Of a stretch of DNA of 64,000 nucleotides, positions 15,785 to 23,636 are shown piece by piece. Position 1 is the stretch's first letter; every line of letters starts with the position of its first letter. The position numbers and the translations under genes were made by a program. The notes below the pieces were generated by a model. It made no database searches, was not told the DNA's origin, and worked only from the letters and a program-made list of their open reading frames with translations. Source of the DNA: Nevskia sp. (GTDB lineage Bacteria; Pseudomonadota; Gammaproteobacteria; Nevskiales; Nevskiaceae); assembly GCA_031291075.1 (NCBI GenBank), contig JARLJS010000210.1, positions 1-64,000 of the forward strand. Reading direction: 5' to 3'.

Positions 15785-16606
15785 ATGCTCCAAAAAGCAC
15801 TCCGCTGGGGAATCGTACCGCTGATCCTGGTCTATCTGGCGGCATCCACCGTGCTGTATTTCGAGCAGCGCCGCCTCCTCTACTTTCCGCAGCACACCAG
15901 GACCACGGCTGACCACACCGATTTCGCCCTGGACCGCGACGGGGTGGTGCTGCGCGGCTGGGTGGTGAACCCCGGCCAGGACCACGCGCTGCTTTACTTC
16001 GGCGGCAACGGCGACGCGATCCAGACCATGCGCGACAACTTCCGCCGCTGGGCGCCGGGATGGACGGTATACCTTGTAGCCTACCGGGGTTATGGCGCCA
16101 GCGAGGGCGAGCCGACGGAGCGGGCGCTGTTCGGCGATGCGGTGGCGCTCTACGACGACGTGCGTACCCGCCACGCCGGGATCGGCGCGATGGGGCGCAG
16201 TCTTGGCAGCGGGGTGGCGACGTATCTGGCCTCGGTGCGGCCGATCGACCGGCTCGCGCTGGTCACGCCCTACGACAGCATCGCCCACCTGGCGCAGGCG
16301 AGGTTCCCGCTGTTCCCGGCGGAACTGACACTCAAGGACAAGTACGAATCCTGGCGCTACGCCCCAAAGGTGCGGTGCCCGGTGCTGGTGCTGGAAGCCG
16401 AGCAGGACCTGACCGTTCCCGCCTGGAGCACACAGCGCCTGCTGGGCTTCTTCTCGCCACCGCCGCGGGTGATCCGCATTCCGCACAGCGGCCACGGCTC
16501 GATCGTCGACAGCGCGGACTACGCCGCGGCCGTGACGGCGTTCTGGCAACTAGGGCCTGTTGACCATTACTTTGGCGCTGCCAAAGTAATGGTCAACAGG
16601 CCCTAG
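15785..16606 (+). CDS. Membrane-anchored alpha/beta hydrolase (BEM46/YfhR type)
   Basis: This 273-residue protein has an N-terminal anchor (about 8-24), an oxyanion segment LLYFGGNGDA, and a nucleophile elbow GAMGRSLGSG with the catalytic Ser. The acid and His are likely in LEAEQDLTVP and PHSGHGSI. It belongs to the serine hydrolases related to BEM46/ABHD13/YfhR, whose physiological substrate is unsettled. The final 18 codons and the TAG stop are made entirely of a perfect 27-base inverted repeat, so the tail LGPVDHYFGAAKVMVNRP is probably acquired from an inserted repeat and not native. Confidence 0.85.
   Translation: MLQKALRWGIVPLILVYLAASTVLYFEQRRLLYFPQHTRTTADHTDFALDRDGVVLRGWVVNPGQDHALLYFGGNGDAIQTMRDNFRRWAPGWTVYLVAYRGYGASEGEPTERALFGDAVALYDDVRTRHAGIGAMGRSLGSGVATYLASVRPIDRLALVTPYDSIAHLAQARFPLFPAELTLKDKYESWRYAPKVRCPVLVLEAEQDLTVPAWSTQRLLGFFSPPPRVIRIPHSGHGSIVDSADYAAAVTAFWQLGPVDHYFGAAKVMVNRP
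16550..16606. repeat. Perfect 27-bp inverted repeat, CTAG-bounded
   Basis: Left arm 16550-16576 and right arm 16580-16606 are exact reverse complements around a GCT loop. The outer ends read CTAGGGCCTGTT and AACAGGCCCTAG, identical to the ends of the 24-bp palindrome at 19241-19264. The right CTAG gives the stop of the upstream hydrolase. The stem could terminate transcription from both convergent genes. It resembles a minimal MITE with CTAG target duplication. Confidence 0.9.
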
Positions 16607-16610
16607 CGTC

Positions 16611-17570
16611 TCAGCCTCCGGCGAAGTAGTTCCACTGCGTGCTGGTGGCGTCGATGTTGCCAGAGGTCCTGCCGTCCAGGAGGGTGGCGGGAGTCACCTC
16701 GGCGCCCGGCCAGTCGTGGCCGCCGTTGACGATCTCGTAGAGGATGGCATTGCAGCCCGGGATCTGGTGCTGGATCACGCTGGTGCCGTCCTTGACCACG
16801 GTGGGCAGCGTGGTGGCGGCTTCCTGGCCGGAACAGCCGTTGATCTTCTCCCATATCCCCAGGGTCGCGGGGGCGGATTCGACTTCCCCCAGCCCGTTGT
16901 ATGGGACATAAACGTCGCTGGTGCCGTGGAAGGACATCATCTTCAGCGACGTACCGGTCTCGCATACGGTGGGCTGGAGTTGCTCGGCGCCGACCATGCC
17001 GAAGCCGGCGAGCAGATCGGGCCTGGTGCAGGCGAACAGGTTGGCCATGAAGCCGCCCTCGGAGTAGCCGGTCATGAAGATCCGCGAGCCGTCCACCGGC
17101 AGGTTGGCGGTGGCGTCGTCGATGACATCGGTCAGGAAGTCGATGTCCACCTTGGTATTGGTATTGCTGGGCAGTCCGTTGTTCCAGGAGCCGCTCTCGT
17201 GGGCCGGGAAGGCCAGCACTTCCCCCGCGGCGGCGTGCTTGCCGGCCTCGATCAGGTCGGCCATGAAAGTCGGGTTGCCGCCGAGATAGTCCAGCACGAT
17301 CATCAGCGGCATGGAGGGACTGGGCGCCGGGTCGGGTACGACATAGACCACTTGGCGTCCGTCGACGGTGCGCACGAAACCCTTGGCGCCGGTGCTCAGC
17401 CTGAGGTTGTCCGGCGGCACGCTGCCATGGAACGTGCGAGGCGACCCGCCCGCGGCCTGGGCCGGATCGGTGGACGACGCGCCGCCGCCGGAACCACCGC
17501 AGGCCGAAAGTGCGAAGGCAAGAACCAGCCCGCAGACAGCGGCTGCCTGGATACGGTGTTTCGATATCAT
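16611..17570 (-). CDS. Polyhydroxybutyrate-depolymerase/feruloyl-esterase-like lipoprotein
   Basis: This 319-residue protein has a lipobox LSAC near residue 24 followed by a Gly/Ser-rich spacer. The alpha/beta-hydrolase domain resembles the LpqC/PHB depolymerase/CE1 group: LMIVLDYLGGNP, IDFLTDVIDDATA, nucleophile GYSEGG with the catalytic Ser, MSFHGTSDVYVPYNG with the likely Asp, and NGGHDWPGAE with the likely His. It should hydrolyse an extracellular ester; the substrate is unknown. The gene ends five bases from the palindrome that closes the convergent hydrolase gene. Confidence 0.82.
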   Translation of the reverse strand: MISKHRIQAAAVCGLVLAFALSACGGSGGGASSTDPAQAAGGSPRTFHGSVPPDNLRLSTGAKGFVRTVDGRQVVYVVPDPAPSPSMPLMIVLDYLGGNPTFMADLIEAGKHAAAGEVLAFPAHESGSWNNGLPSNTNTKVDIDFLTDVIDDATANLPVDGSRIFMTGYSEGGFMANLFACTRPDLLAGFGMVGAEQLQPTVCETGTSLKMMSFHGTSDVYVPYNGLGEVESAPATLGIWEKINGCSGQEAATTLPTVVKDGTSVIQHQIPGCNAILYEIVNGGHDWPGAEVTPATLLDGRTSGNIDATSTQWNYFAGG

Positions 17571-17911
17571 GCTTGACGATCCCTGTCAGCGCGAACGCTG
17601 GGGCCGATGTAAACACACAGGCGCCCACCCGCATTGGATGCCGGGCATGCGCCGCCTATGACCGTGGCGCGCCTGCAGGATTACGGCATACCCCCCGTCC
17701 GGCCAGCCGGTGCCGCTTGTTTTCAAGGCGCTACGGAAAGTGTGCATCAATGCCGGCTTCTGCGGGAACCGCTATACTCGTCAGTCTCCACTGGTGAATC
17801 AGGATTCGGCTCACTGTCCCAGCGCGGCAACGCGACTGATTCCTGAGTCCTCTATCCTCTCCCCCCGTTTCCGTGCACCTGGTGCGGAACCGTCCCGGCG
17901 CGGGGACGTAC
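17571..17911. other. Intergenic region with a possible structured transcript
   Basis: These 341 bases lie upstream of the esterase gene and downstream of the next minus-strand gene. On the plus strand TATACT (17773-17778) could be a -10 box. Downstream, GAATCAG (17796-17802) can pair with CTGATTC (17836-17842), enclosing a small GCG/CGC stem. No -35 or terminator is convincing and no gene is seen. Confidence 0.3.
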
Positions 17912-18661
17912 TCAGGGCGCGGGAGGATCCGTGACGGTGTTCCCAGGCAAGCCCACAGAGGCGGTGCCGCGGCGGAGACCGTTGACCGAGTTGTCGACGA
18001 TGTTCTCGAAGGCTTCGGGAATGGCGGGGTAGTGTTTGAGCCCTTCCAGGCCCTCTTCGCTGCGGCCGAACGTCTTGGACCCGGTGGCGAACACCATGTC
18101 CTGGGCGCTGCGGTAGACGCGCTCCTCGCCGCTGCCGCCGCGATAGCGGATGGTGACGTCGTAGCGGTCGGTGACATGTTGCACGCTGTCCGCGCCGTAC
18201 GTCATGCCGGACACGAAATAGCTGAGCCAGGTGCCGAAGCTGAGGTCCGGCGAGTTCTCCACCAGCACCAGCAGCCGCTGCGGCGCCGTTGCGACCGCGG
18301 GGTCCTGCGGCGGGTCCGCCGCGCCCGCTGCCGGCAGTGCGGCGGCAACCGCCGTGGTGAAGTCGTCGCCGGCGCCGCCGAGCCGCTGCACGTTCCAGCG
18401 GCCTTTTTCGGTGATACCCTTGCGCACTGCCTCGTAGAGCGCGTCCGAGGCGGACGCGGACACCTTGCCGTCGGACTTGAAGGTGACTCCCAGCTCCAGG
18501 GGCACTGGCCCGCTCTGGGACGGATGCAGCTCGGCGACGCCGGCCTGCAGATCGGGAGAATCGTGGGGCCGCACATAGTAGCGGTTGTCCATGCTGCATC
18601 CGCACATCATTGCCGCCACGGCCGCACAGGCCATGGCACGAACCGCCACCGCACTTCCCAT
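17912..18661 (-). CDS. Putative lipoprotein of unknown function
   Basis: This 249-residue protein has a short signal with lipobox MCGC near residue 22. The mature region has a beta-rich start (PVPLELGVTFKSDGKVSAS), a central alanine/proline linker (about 108-122) and a second half containing LLVLVENSPDLSFGTWLSYF and YDVTIRYRGGSGEERVYRSAQDMVF. No motif identifies a family, though the layout resembles small envelope assembly lipoproteins. It stands alone; there is no obvious partner. Confidence 0.7.
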   Translation of the reverse strand: MGSAVAVRAMACAAVAAMMCGCSMDNRYYVRPHDSPDLQAGVAELHPSQSGPVPLELGVTFKSDGKVSASASDALYEAVRKGITEKGRWNVQRLGGAGDDFTTAVAAALPAAGAADPPQDPAVATAPQRLLVLVENSPDLSFGTWLSYFVSGMTYGADSVQHVTDRYDVTIRYRGGSGEERVYRSAQDMVFATGSKTFGRSEEGLEGLKHYPAIPEAFENIVDNSVNGLRRGTASVGLPGNTVTDPPAP

Positions 18662-18860
18662 ACTCCCCCTCCGTTCCGCTGCGCTGGTTATCTAGTTCCC
18701 CCGCCAGGATTCGCCGCCACCCGCGGACATCGGTGACGGGGCGCTTGTTTACCGTATCGAGGCTAGTGCGTCTTGTCTACTTTCGCCGCTAGGGAATGTG
18801 CGGAAAATGGCGACCAGGGGACCAAGCGGCGCGCATGCCTGCTTCGTGCGTGAGAGCCTT

Positions 18861-19244
18861 ATGCTGATCTCGTCCAATACCCTGCGACTTGCATTGTTGC
18901 GCATCTTCGAGAATGCCGGCGCGCGCGCCGGCGACAACCTGCTGTTCCGCGATATCGCCACCGCCTGGACCCGTACCGGGCTGCGCAATTCCGACCTGCG
19001 CGACGCGGTGAACGAGATGATCGAGAGCGGCGGCCTCTGCAGCGGCGACTGCGACGGCGCGCTGGGATTCTCCCTGACCCCCAAAGCCGACCGGCTGCTG
19101 ACCGAGCCCGACGAGGATATGCGGGCGACGCGGGCGGAGGACGAAACCACCCTGTTTCAGGTGCAGTTGCGCGTGCGCGGCGACCTGGACCCGGGCCTGC
19201 GGCGGCGCAACGCCGACCGGCCGCACGTGTCGCCGGTTTCCTAG
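18861..19244 (+). CDS. Hypothetical protein, possible winged-helix fold
   Basis: This 127-residue protein begins with MLISSNTLRLALLRIFENAG and continues with LLFRDIATAWTRTGLRNSDLRDAVNEMIESGGL, which has the helix-turn-helix-wing look of a small winged-helix protein. No DNA-binding family can be named. In-frame GTG (18798) and ATG (18807) starts would add about 20 residues; the ATG at 18861 is chosen because the ordered sequence begins there, but no start has a good ribosome-binding site. The stop TAG is the left CTAG end of the palindrome at 19241, so the tail may be changed by insertion. Confidence 0.6.
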   Translation: MLISSNTLRLALLRIFENAGARAGDNLLFRDIATAWTRTGLRNSDLRDAVNEMIESGGLCSGDCDGALGFSLTPKADRLLTEPDEDMRATRAEDETTLFQVQLRVRGDLDPGLRRRNADRPHVSPVS

Positions 19245-19264
19245 GGCCTGTTAACAGGCCCTAG
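19241..19264. repeat. 24-bp perfect palindrome, CTAG-bounded
   Basis: The sequence is CTAGGGCCTGTT followed by its exact reverse complement AACAGGCCCTAG. It equals the two ends of the inverted repeat at 16550-16606 joined without the interior. The left CTAG holds the stop of the upstream gene, and the right CTAG is shared with the next palindromic element. Confidence 0.9.
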
Positions 19265-19356
19265 AGCATTTTCTCTTTACGTGCACACATTCTTTCCCCT
19301 CTCCCGCACGCGGGAGAGGGGAACAACATGTATGCATCTGAACTAAAGATGCCCTA
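19261..19356. repeat. 96-bp imperfect palindrome, copy C, CTAG-bounded
   Basis: The element begins CTAGAGCATTTTCTCTTTAC and ends CTAAAGATGCCCTAG, with a central hairpin CCCCTCTCCCGC-AC-GCGGGAGAGGGG. The outer arms pair imperfectly over most of their length. Related partial copies lie at 1-75 and 1488-1562. The right CTAG contains the stop of the minus-strand PpnN gene. This copy appears to be the most complete of the family in the window. Confidence 0.88.
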
Positions 19357-20724
19357 GCTGACAACCCGGTAACAGGGCACGTAGTTCGACCCCGCCAGCT
19401 TCATGCGGCGCTGGGCCACGAACGACTTCAACAATGCGTCCATCGGCCGCATGATGGAGACGTCGCCGTGGATCTCGAACAGGCCGTGCTCCTCGACCGC
19501 CCGGATGCCGGCTTCCTTGACGTTGCCTGAGACAATGCCCGAAAAGGCGCGCCGCAGGCCGGCGGCCAGCAGGTGTGGCGGCTGGTCCTTGTGCAGCTCC
19601 AGCGAGCGCATGTTCTCGTGGGTGGGTGCAAACGGCTGCTGGAACTCGGGCGCGATGCGCAGCAGCCAGTTGAAGTAGTAGGCGTCATCCCGCTCCTTGC
19701 GGAACTGGCGCACCTGCCGGATGCCTTCCACCGCCTCCCGTGCGACCTGCTCGGGATCACCGACGACGATGCGGTAGAGGGCCTGGGCATGCTCGCCCAG
19801 CGTATCGCCGACGAACTGATGGATCTGCCGGAAGTATTCGGCCGAATCGCGTGGCCCGGTGAAGATCAGCGGGAAAGGAATGCCGGCGTTGTCGGGGTGC
19901 AGCAGGATGCCGAGCAGGTAGAGGATTTCCTCCGCCGTACCCGCGCCGCCGGGAAACACCACGATCGCATGCGCGGTGCGGACGAACGCCTCCAGGCGCT
20001 TTTCGATGTCCGGCATGATGACCAGGTCGTTGACGATCGGGTTGGGTGACTCGGCGGCGATGATGCCCGGCTCGGAGATGCCCAGGTAACGTCCTCCGCT
20101 CACCCGCTGCTTGGCGTGGCCGATGGCGGCCCCCTTCATCGGCCCCTTCATCGCGCCGGGGCCGCAGCCGGTGCAGATGTCGAGCCCACGCAGCCCCATC
20201 TCGTAGCCCACCACCTTGGTGTAGTCGTACTCCTCACGCGGGATCGAGTGCCCGCCCCAGCACACCACCAGGTTGGGCTGGGTGATCGGCCGCAGGATGT
20301 TGGCGTTGCGCAGGATGTGGAACACCGCGTCGGTGACGCCTTCGGACGATTGCAGATCGAAGCGCGAGGCGCTGCTGAGCTCGTAGCTGACGTAGACGAT
20401 GTCGCGCAGTACGGCGAACAGGTGCTCGCTGATGCCCTTGATGATCCTGCCGTCGACGAAGGCGATGGCAGGCGCGTTCTTCAGCTCCAGCTTGATGCCG
20501 CGCTCGTTCTGCGCAACGCTGATCTCGAACGACTTGTAGCGCTCGAACAGCTGCTTACCGTCGTCCAGGAAGCCGCCGCTGTTGAGCACCGCCAGCGAGC
20601 AGCGGCGCAGCACCTGATAGAGGCCACCCTGGCTGGTATCGAGCAGCTTGTTGACCTCGGACTTGGACAGGATGTCCAGCCGTCCGCTGGGGGAGATGCT
20701 GGCGTCGACGACGTCGTAGTTCAT
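19354..20724 (-). CDS. ppnN: Nucleotide 5'-monophosphate nucleosidase PpnN (LOG family)
   Basis: This 456-residue protein matches the length and layout of E. coli PpnN (YgdH), which cleaves purine and pyrimidine nucleoside monophosphates to a free base and ribose 5-phosphate and is regulated by (p)ppGpp. The LOG core carries VVCWGGHSI, GCGPGAMKGPMKGAAIGHAK and the signature VFPGGAGTAEEILYLLG. Both flanking domains of the long form are present (start MNYDVVDASISPSGRLDIL; end PMDALLKSFVAQRRMKLAGS). The start at 20724 matches the family. The frame is open much further upstream only as a shadow of the divergent gene. The stop lies in the CTAG of repeat copy C. Confidence 0.93.
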   Translation of the reverse strand: MNYDVVDASISPSGRLDILSKSEVNKLLDTSQGGLYQVLRRCSLAVLNSGGFLDDGKQLFERYKSFEISVAQNERGIKLELKNAPAIAFVDGRIIKGISEHLFAVLRDIVYVSYELSSASRFDLQSSEGVTDAVFHILRNANILRPITQPNLVVCWGGHSIPREEYDYTKVVGYEMGLRGLDICTGCGPGAMKGPMKGAAIGHAKQRVSGGRYLGISEPGIIAAESPNPIVNDLVIMPDIEKRLEAFVRTAHAIVVFPGGAGTAEEILYLLGILLHPDNAGIPFPLIFTGPRDSAEYFRQIHQFVGDTLGEHAQALYRIVVGDPEQVAREAVEGIRQVRQFRKERDDAYYFNWLLRIAPEFQQPFAPTHENMRSLELHKDQPPHLLAAGLRRAFSGIVSGNVKEAGIRAVEEHGLFEIHGDVSIMRPMDALLKSFVAQRRMKLAGSNYVPCYRVVS

Positions 20725-20907
20725 GGATCTTGCAGCCGTTCCTCGGCGTGTTTTGAGGCCAACTATAACGCCGGCGGCCCCCGCTCGCGCCAGGGACCGG
20801 CCCGGCGGCGGCGTCTTCCCCGCCATCCGGTGCAAAGTGCCTGTCATGATCGCCCTATAGCCTGCCCCGGCGGCAAGATTTCCAACCAACGAGGCAAGGA
20901 GCAGGTT

Positions 20908-22632
20908 ATGAAGAAAAAGATCCTGGCGCTTTCGGCGCTGGCGTTTTCCATGACGGCCGGAGCCGACGGTATCCGCGTCGATTTTCCGCCCGAACTGCTG
21001 TTCCCGGGCCAGGTTAAGCACGTGCTGCTGATCAGCGTCGACGGCATGCACCAGGTGGACCTGGCGAAGTGGGTGGCGGCGAATCCGAAATCCACCCTGG
21101 CCGGGCTCTCCGGCCACGGCGTCACCTATACCGCGGCGCGCACCACCACGCCGTCCGACTCCTTCCCCGGCATGACTTCCTTCGTCACCGGCGCCAGCCC
21201 CAAGACGACCGGCATCTACTACGACGACAGCTACGACCGCACCTATTACGCCCCCGGCACCAACTGCACCGGCAACCCCGGCATCGAGATGCTGTTCGAC
21301 GAGAGCATCGCCTATGACGACAGCAAGCTGTTCAGCGGCGGCATCAACCCGGCCAACCTGCCCCTGCAGAAGGACGCCAGCGGCGCCTGCAAGCCGGTTT
21401 ACCCGCACGACGCCATCAAGGTCAACACCGCGTTCGAAGTGGTGAAGCAGCACGGCGGCCTCACCGCCTGGTCCGACAAGCACCCGGCCTATGACCTGCT
21501 CAACGGGCCCTCCGGCGAAGGCATCGATGACCTTTACGCGCCGGAGATCAACTCGCTGATCGCCAACGGTGGCACCGCCAACGGCGTCAACCTGGCGGCC
21601 ACGCTGGCGCAATGCGACGGCACCAACTCCCTGCCGGTGGCCAAGGTCAGCGATTACACCACCTGCATCCCGTCGGTGGAAGCCTATGACGATACCCACG
21701 TGCAGGCCGCAATCAACTGGATCGACGGGCTGCGCTCCGACGGCGGTCCGGGCCTGGGCGTGCCGACCCTGTTCGGCTTCAACATGCAGCAGGTCAGCGT
21801 GGCCGAGAAACTGCCGGTGGGCGGCTACACCGACGCTTCCGGTACGCCCAGCGCCAACCTGGCCGGCGTGTTCGCCCACGTCGACCAGTCGCTCGGCCGC
21901 ATCGTGGCGGAGCTGAAGAAGCAGCGTCTGGACGCCTCCACGCTGATCATCATCAGCGCCAAGCACGGCCAGTCGCCGATCGACCGCAGCACCCTGGCGA
22001 TGGAGGCCGGCGGTAGCGGCAACGCCACCGTGCAGGACCCGTCCGGCTTCATCGCCGCGGCCGACCCGACGGTGGATACGCCCTCGTCCTTCACCAACCC
22101 GAACAGCGGCTCCACCCTCTCCACCGACGGTCACCTGCAGACCGATGACGTCGGCCTGGTGTGGCTGCAAAACCAGGCGTCCGGCAACATCACCAACGTC
22201 GTGCAGCAGCTGCGTTCCAACGCCCATCCGATGTTCGCGGACGCGCTGCCGCTGGGCACCATCTTCGCTACCAGCATCAACTCCGGTCCCGGGCTCGCGC
22301 AGGTCTTCGGCGATCCGACCGACAGCACCGATCCGGTGGCCTCCGCCCGCGCGCCCAACGTGTTCATTCAACCGAACGCGGGCGTGATCTACTCGGGCAG
22401 TTCCAAGAAGATCGCCGAGCACGGCGGTGGCTCCCAGAACGACACCGAGGTGGCGCTGCTGGTGTCGATGCCGTCGTTCCGCGCGAACACGGTGTCCGAC
22501 CCGGTGTCCACGCGCCAGGTCGCCCCGACCATCCTCGCCGCGCTGGGGATCAATCCGCAGAAGCTGGACGGCGTGCGCAAGGAGCACACCAGGGTGCTGC
22601 CGGGCCTGTTCCTGGTGTCCCAGGAAGACTGA
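20908..22632 (+). CDS. Exported alkaline-phosphatase-superfamily phosphodiesterase/pyrophosphatase
   Basis: This 574-residue protein has a signal peptide (MKKKILALSALAFSMTAGA). The type I phosphodiesterase/nucleotide pyrophosphatase fold shows VLLISVDGMH (metal Asp), the nucleophile region TTTPSDSFPGMTSFVTG, TLIIISAKHGQSP (metal His) and IAEHGGGSQNDTEVALLV, with the closing QVAPTILAALG. It probably hydrolyses phosphodiester or phosphate esters in the periplasm. AAGGAGCAGG before the ATG is a strong ribosome-binding site that fixes the start, and a strong terminator follows 24 bases after the stop. The gene is monocistronic and divergent from ppnN. Confidence 0.9.
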   Translation: MKKKILALSALAFSMTAGADGIRVDFPPELLFPGQVKHVLLISVDGMHQVDLAKWVAANPKSTLAGLSGHGVTYTAARTTTPSDSFPGMTSFVTGASPKTTGIYYDDSYDRTYYAPGTNCTGNPGIEMLFDESIAYDDSKLFSGGINPANLPLQKDASGACKPVYPHDAIKVNTAFEVVKQHGGLTAWSDKHPAYDLLNGPSGEGIDDLYAPEINSLIANGGTANGVNLAATLAQCDGTNSLPVAKVSDYTTCIPSVEAYDDTHVQAAINWIDGLRSDGGPGLGVPTLFGFNMQQVSVAEKLPVGGYTDASGTPSANLAGVFAHVDQSLGRIVAELKKQRLDASTLIIISAKHGQSPIDRSTLAMEAGGSGNATVQDPSGFIAAADPTVDTPSSFTNPNSGSTLSTDGHLQTDDVGLVWLQNQASGNITNVVQQLRSNAHPMFADALPLGTIFATSINSGPGLAQVFGDPTDSTDPVASARAPNVFIQPNAGVIYSGSSKKIAEHGGGSQNDTEVALLVSMPSFRANTVSDPVSTRQVAPTILAALGINPQKLDGVRKEHTRVLPGLFLVSQED

Positions 22633-22655
22633 AGACCGGAAGTCGAGCGGGAACA

Positions 22656-22684
22656 GGGGCCGTCGCGAGACGGCCCCTTTTTTT
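22656..22684 (+). terminator. Rho-independent terminator
   Basis: The stem GGGGCCGTC/GACGGCCCC with loop GCGA is followed by seven or more T. It ends the phosphodiesterase transcript. Confidence 0.93.
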
Positions 22685-22696
22685 GTCGGGGCTCGC

Positions 22697-22954
22697 CTAC
22701 CGCCTCAGTGCCGCGCTGCGCAGCGCCAGCGGCCAGGCCACGCACAACCCCAGCAGCTGGAACAAGCCGACATCGACCAGGACCGGAGCGCCGGTACGGA
22801 ACATGCGCACCATGCCGTAGAGGACGTAGACCGCGATAAGGATCAGCATCGGGGTCAGCGGCAGCACGAAGCACAGGGCGGCGATGACCAGCGCGGCAGC
22901 CCATCCGGCCAGGACCACCGCATTCAAGGTCCAGTCCCTCAACGGCTTGAACAT
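22697..22954 (-). CDS. Small two-to-three-helix membrane protein
   Basis: This 85-residue hydrophobic protein begins MFKPLRDWTLNAVVLAG. It has segments at about 10-30, 33-50 and 58-75 and a short basic C-terminus, and no catalytic residues. The ATG at 22954 is preferred because the upstream in-frame sequence is Arg/Pro-rich and not membrane-like; the ribosome-binding site is weak. It resembles inner-membrane proteins of unknown role. It converges on the phosphodiesterase terminator. Confidence 0.6.
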   Translation of the reverse strand: MFKPLRDWTLNAVVLAGWAAALVIAALCFVLPLTPMLILIAVYVLYGMVRMFRTGAPVLVDVGLFQLLGLCVAWPLALRSAALRR

Positions 22955-23141
22955 GCGGATTGCAGGAAGTCGATCGATCGATTGAGCCGGGCCCCGGCGC
23001 CGTCCATTTGGCGCCGGGCTGGACACAGGGTAACCGCCCGGCCCGGCGCTGTGAATAGGCCGGGACACATGTGATCCACGCCCGCCATCACGCCGTCAGA
23101 ACAGCTATCCTGGCAGCCGGAGAATTCAGCGGGGGAACGTC

Positions 23142-23564
23142 ATGCACAAGCTGGGGGCCGCGGCTGGTTCGGTCTGTCTACTGGCAGCCTTGAGTACAAG
23201 CGCCGGCGCCGATCTCGCGGTGGTGGAAGGCATATTCGCCAAGGCGCCGCCGGGGGCCGCCGCCGCCGTACCGATCACCTCGGCGTCGATGGACGACCGC
23301 CACATCTGCCTGGTCGTGCGTGGCACCGAGTTGCCGGATGGCGAGCACAGCATCCGCACGACCGCGCTGGACGGCAAGGGGCATGAGGCAAACCATTTGG
23401 AGCTCACGCTCAGGCCGGTGCGAGGGCACTGGCAGGCGCTTTCCTGCTACACCTACAACACGGCGACCGACGCCCCGGGAGACTGGGATTTCACCGTTGA
23501 GGTGGATGGAAAGCAGGTGCTCGAGCGCAGCATCTACGTCGCCGCCGGGACGGCCAAGCCTTAG
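23142..23564 (+). CDS. Small secreted protein of unknown function
   Basis: This 140-residue protein has a signal peptide (MHKLGAAAGSVCLLAALSTSAGA). The mature beta-rich domain has two cysteines (HICLVV and LSCYTY) that could form a disulfide, and ends with an Ig-like pattern GDWDFTVEVDGKQVLERSIYV. GGGGGAAC precedes the ATG. No family is recognised; it may be a small periplasmic or extracellular ligand-binding domain. The TAG stop is the start of the 13-base repeat TAGAACCCATCTC also found at the end of the serine hydrolase gene near 41.4 kb. Confidence 0.72.
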   Translation: MHKLGAAAGSVCLLAALSTSAGADLAVVEGIFAKAPPGAAAAVPITSASMDDRHICLVVRGTELPDGEHSIRTTALDGKGHEANHLELTLRPVRGHWQALSCYTYNTATDAPGDWDFTVEVDGKQVLERSIYVAAGTAKP

Positions 23565-23591
23565 AACCCATCTCAGCTGCGACAGACCCAG

Positions 23592-23622
23592 CCCCTTCTC
23601 CCGCACGCCAGCGGGAGAAGGG
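23592..23622. repeat. REP-like inverted repeat between convergent genes
   Basis: CCCCTTCTCCCGC and GCGGGAGAAGGG pair around a six-base spacer. It is related to the cores of the palindromic repeats at 1-75, 1488-1562 and 19261-19356, but lacks their arms. It lies between convergent genes and may act as a transcript end. Confidence 0.8.
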
Positions 23623-23636
23623 ACCCTTTGCCGTTG

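Noticed and set aside
17773-17842. Small RNA gene
   Set aside because: A -10-like TATACT and a 7-bp stem are present, but there is no good -35 or terminator, so I keep it only as a note in the intergenic entry.
19354-22587. 1077-codon minus frame extending PpnN upstream
   Set aside because: Family length and the start MNYDVVDAS fix the start at 20724; the rest is antisense to the phosphodiesterase gene, which has a signal peptide and ribosome-binding site.
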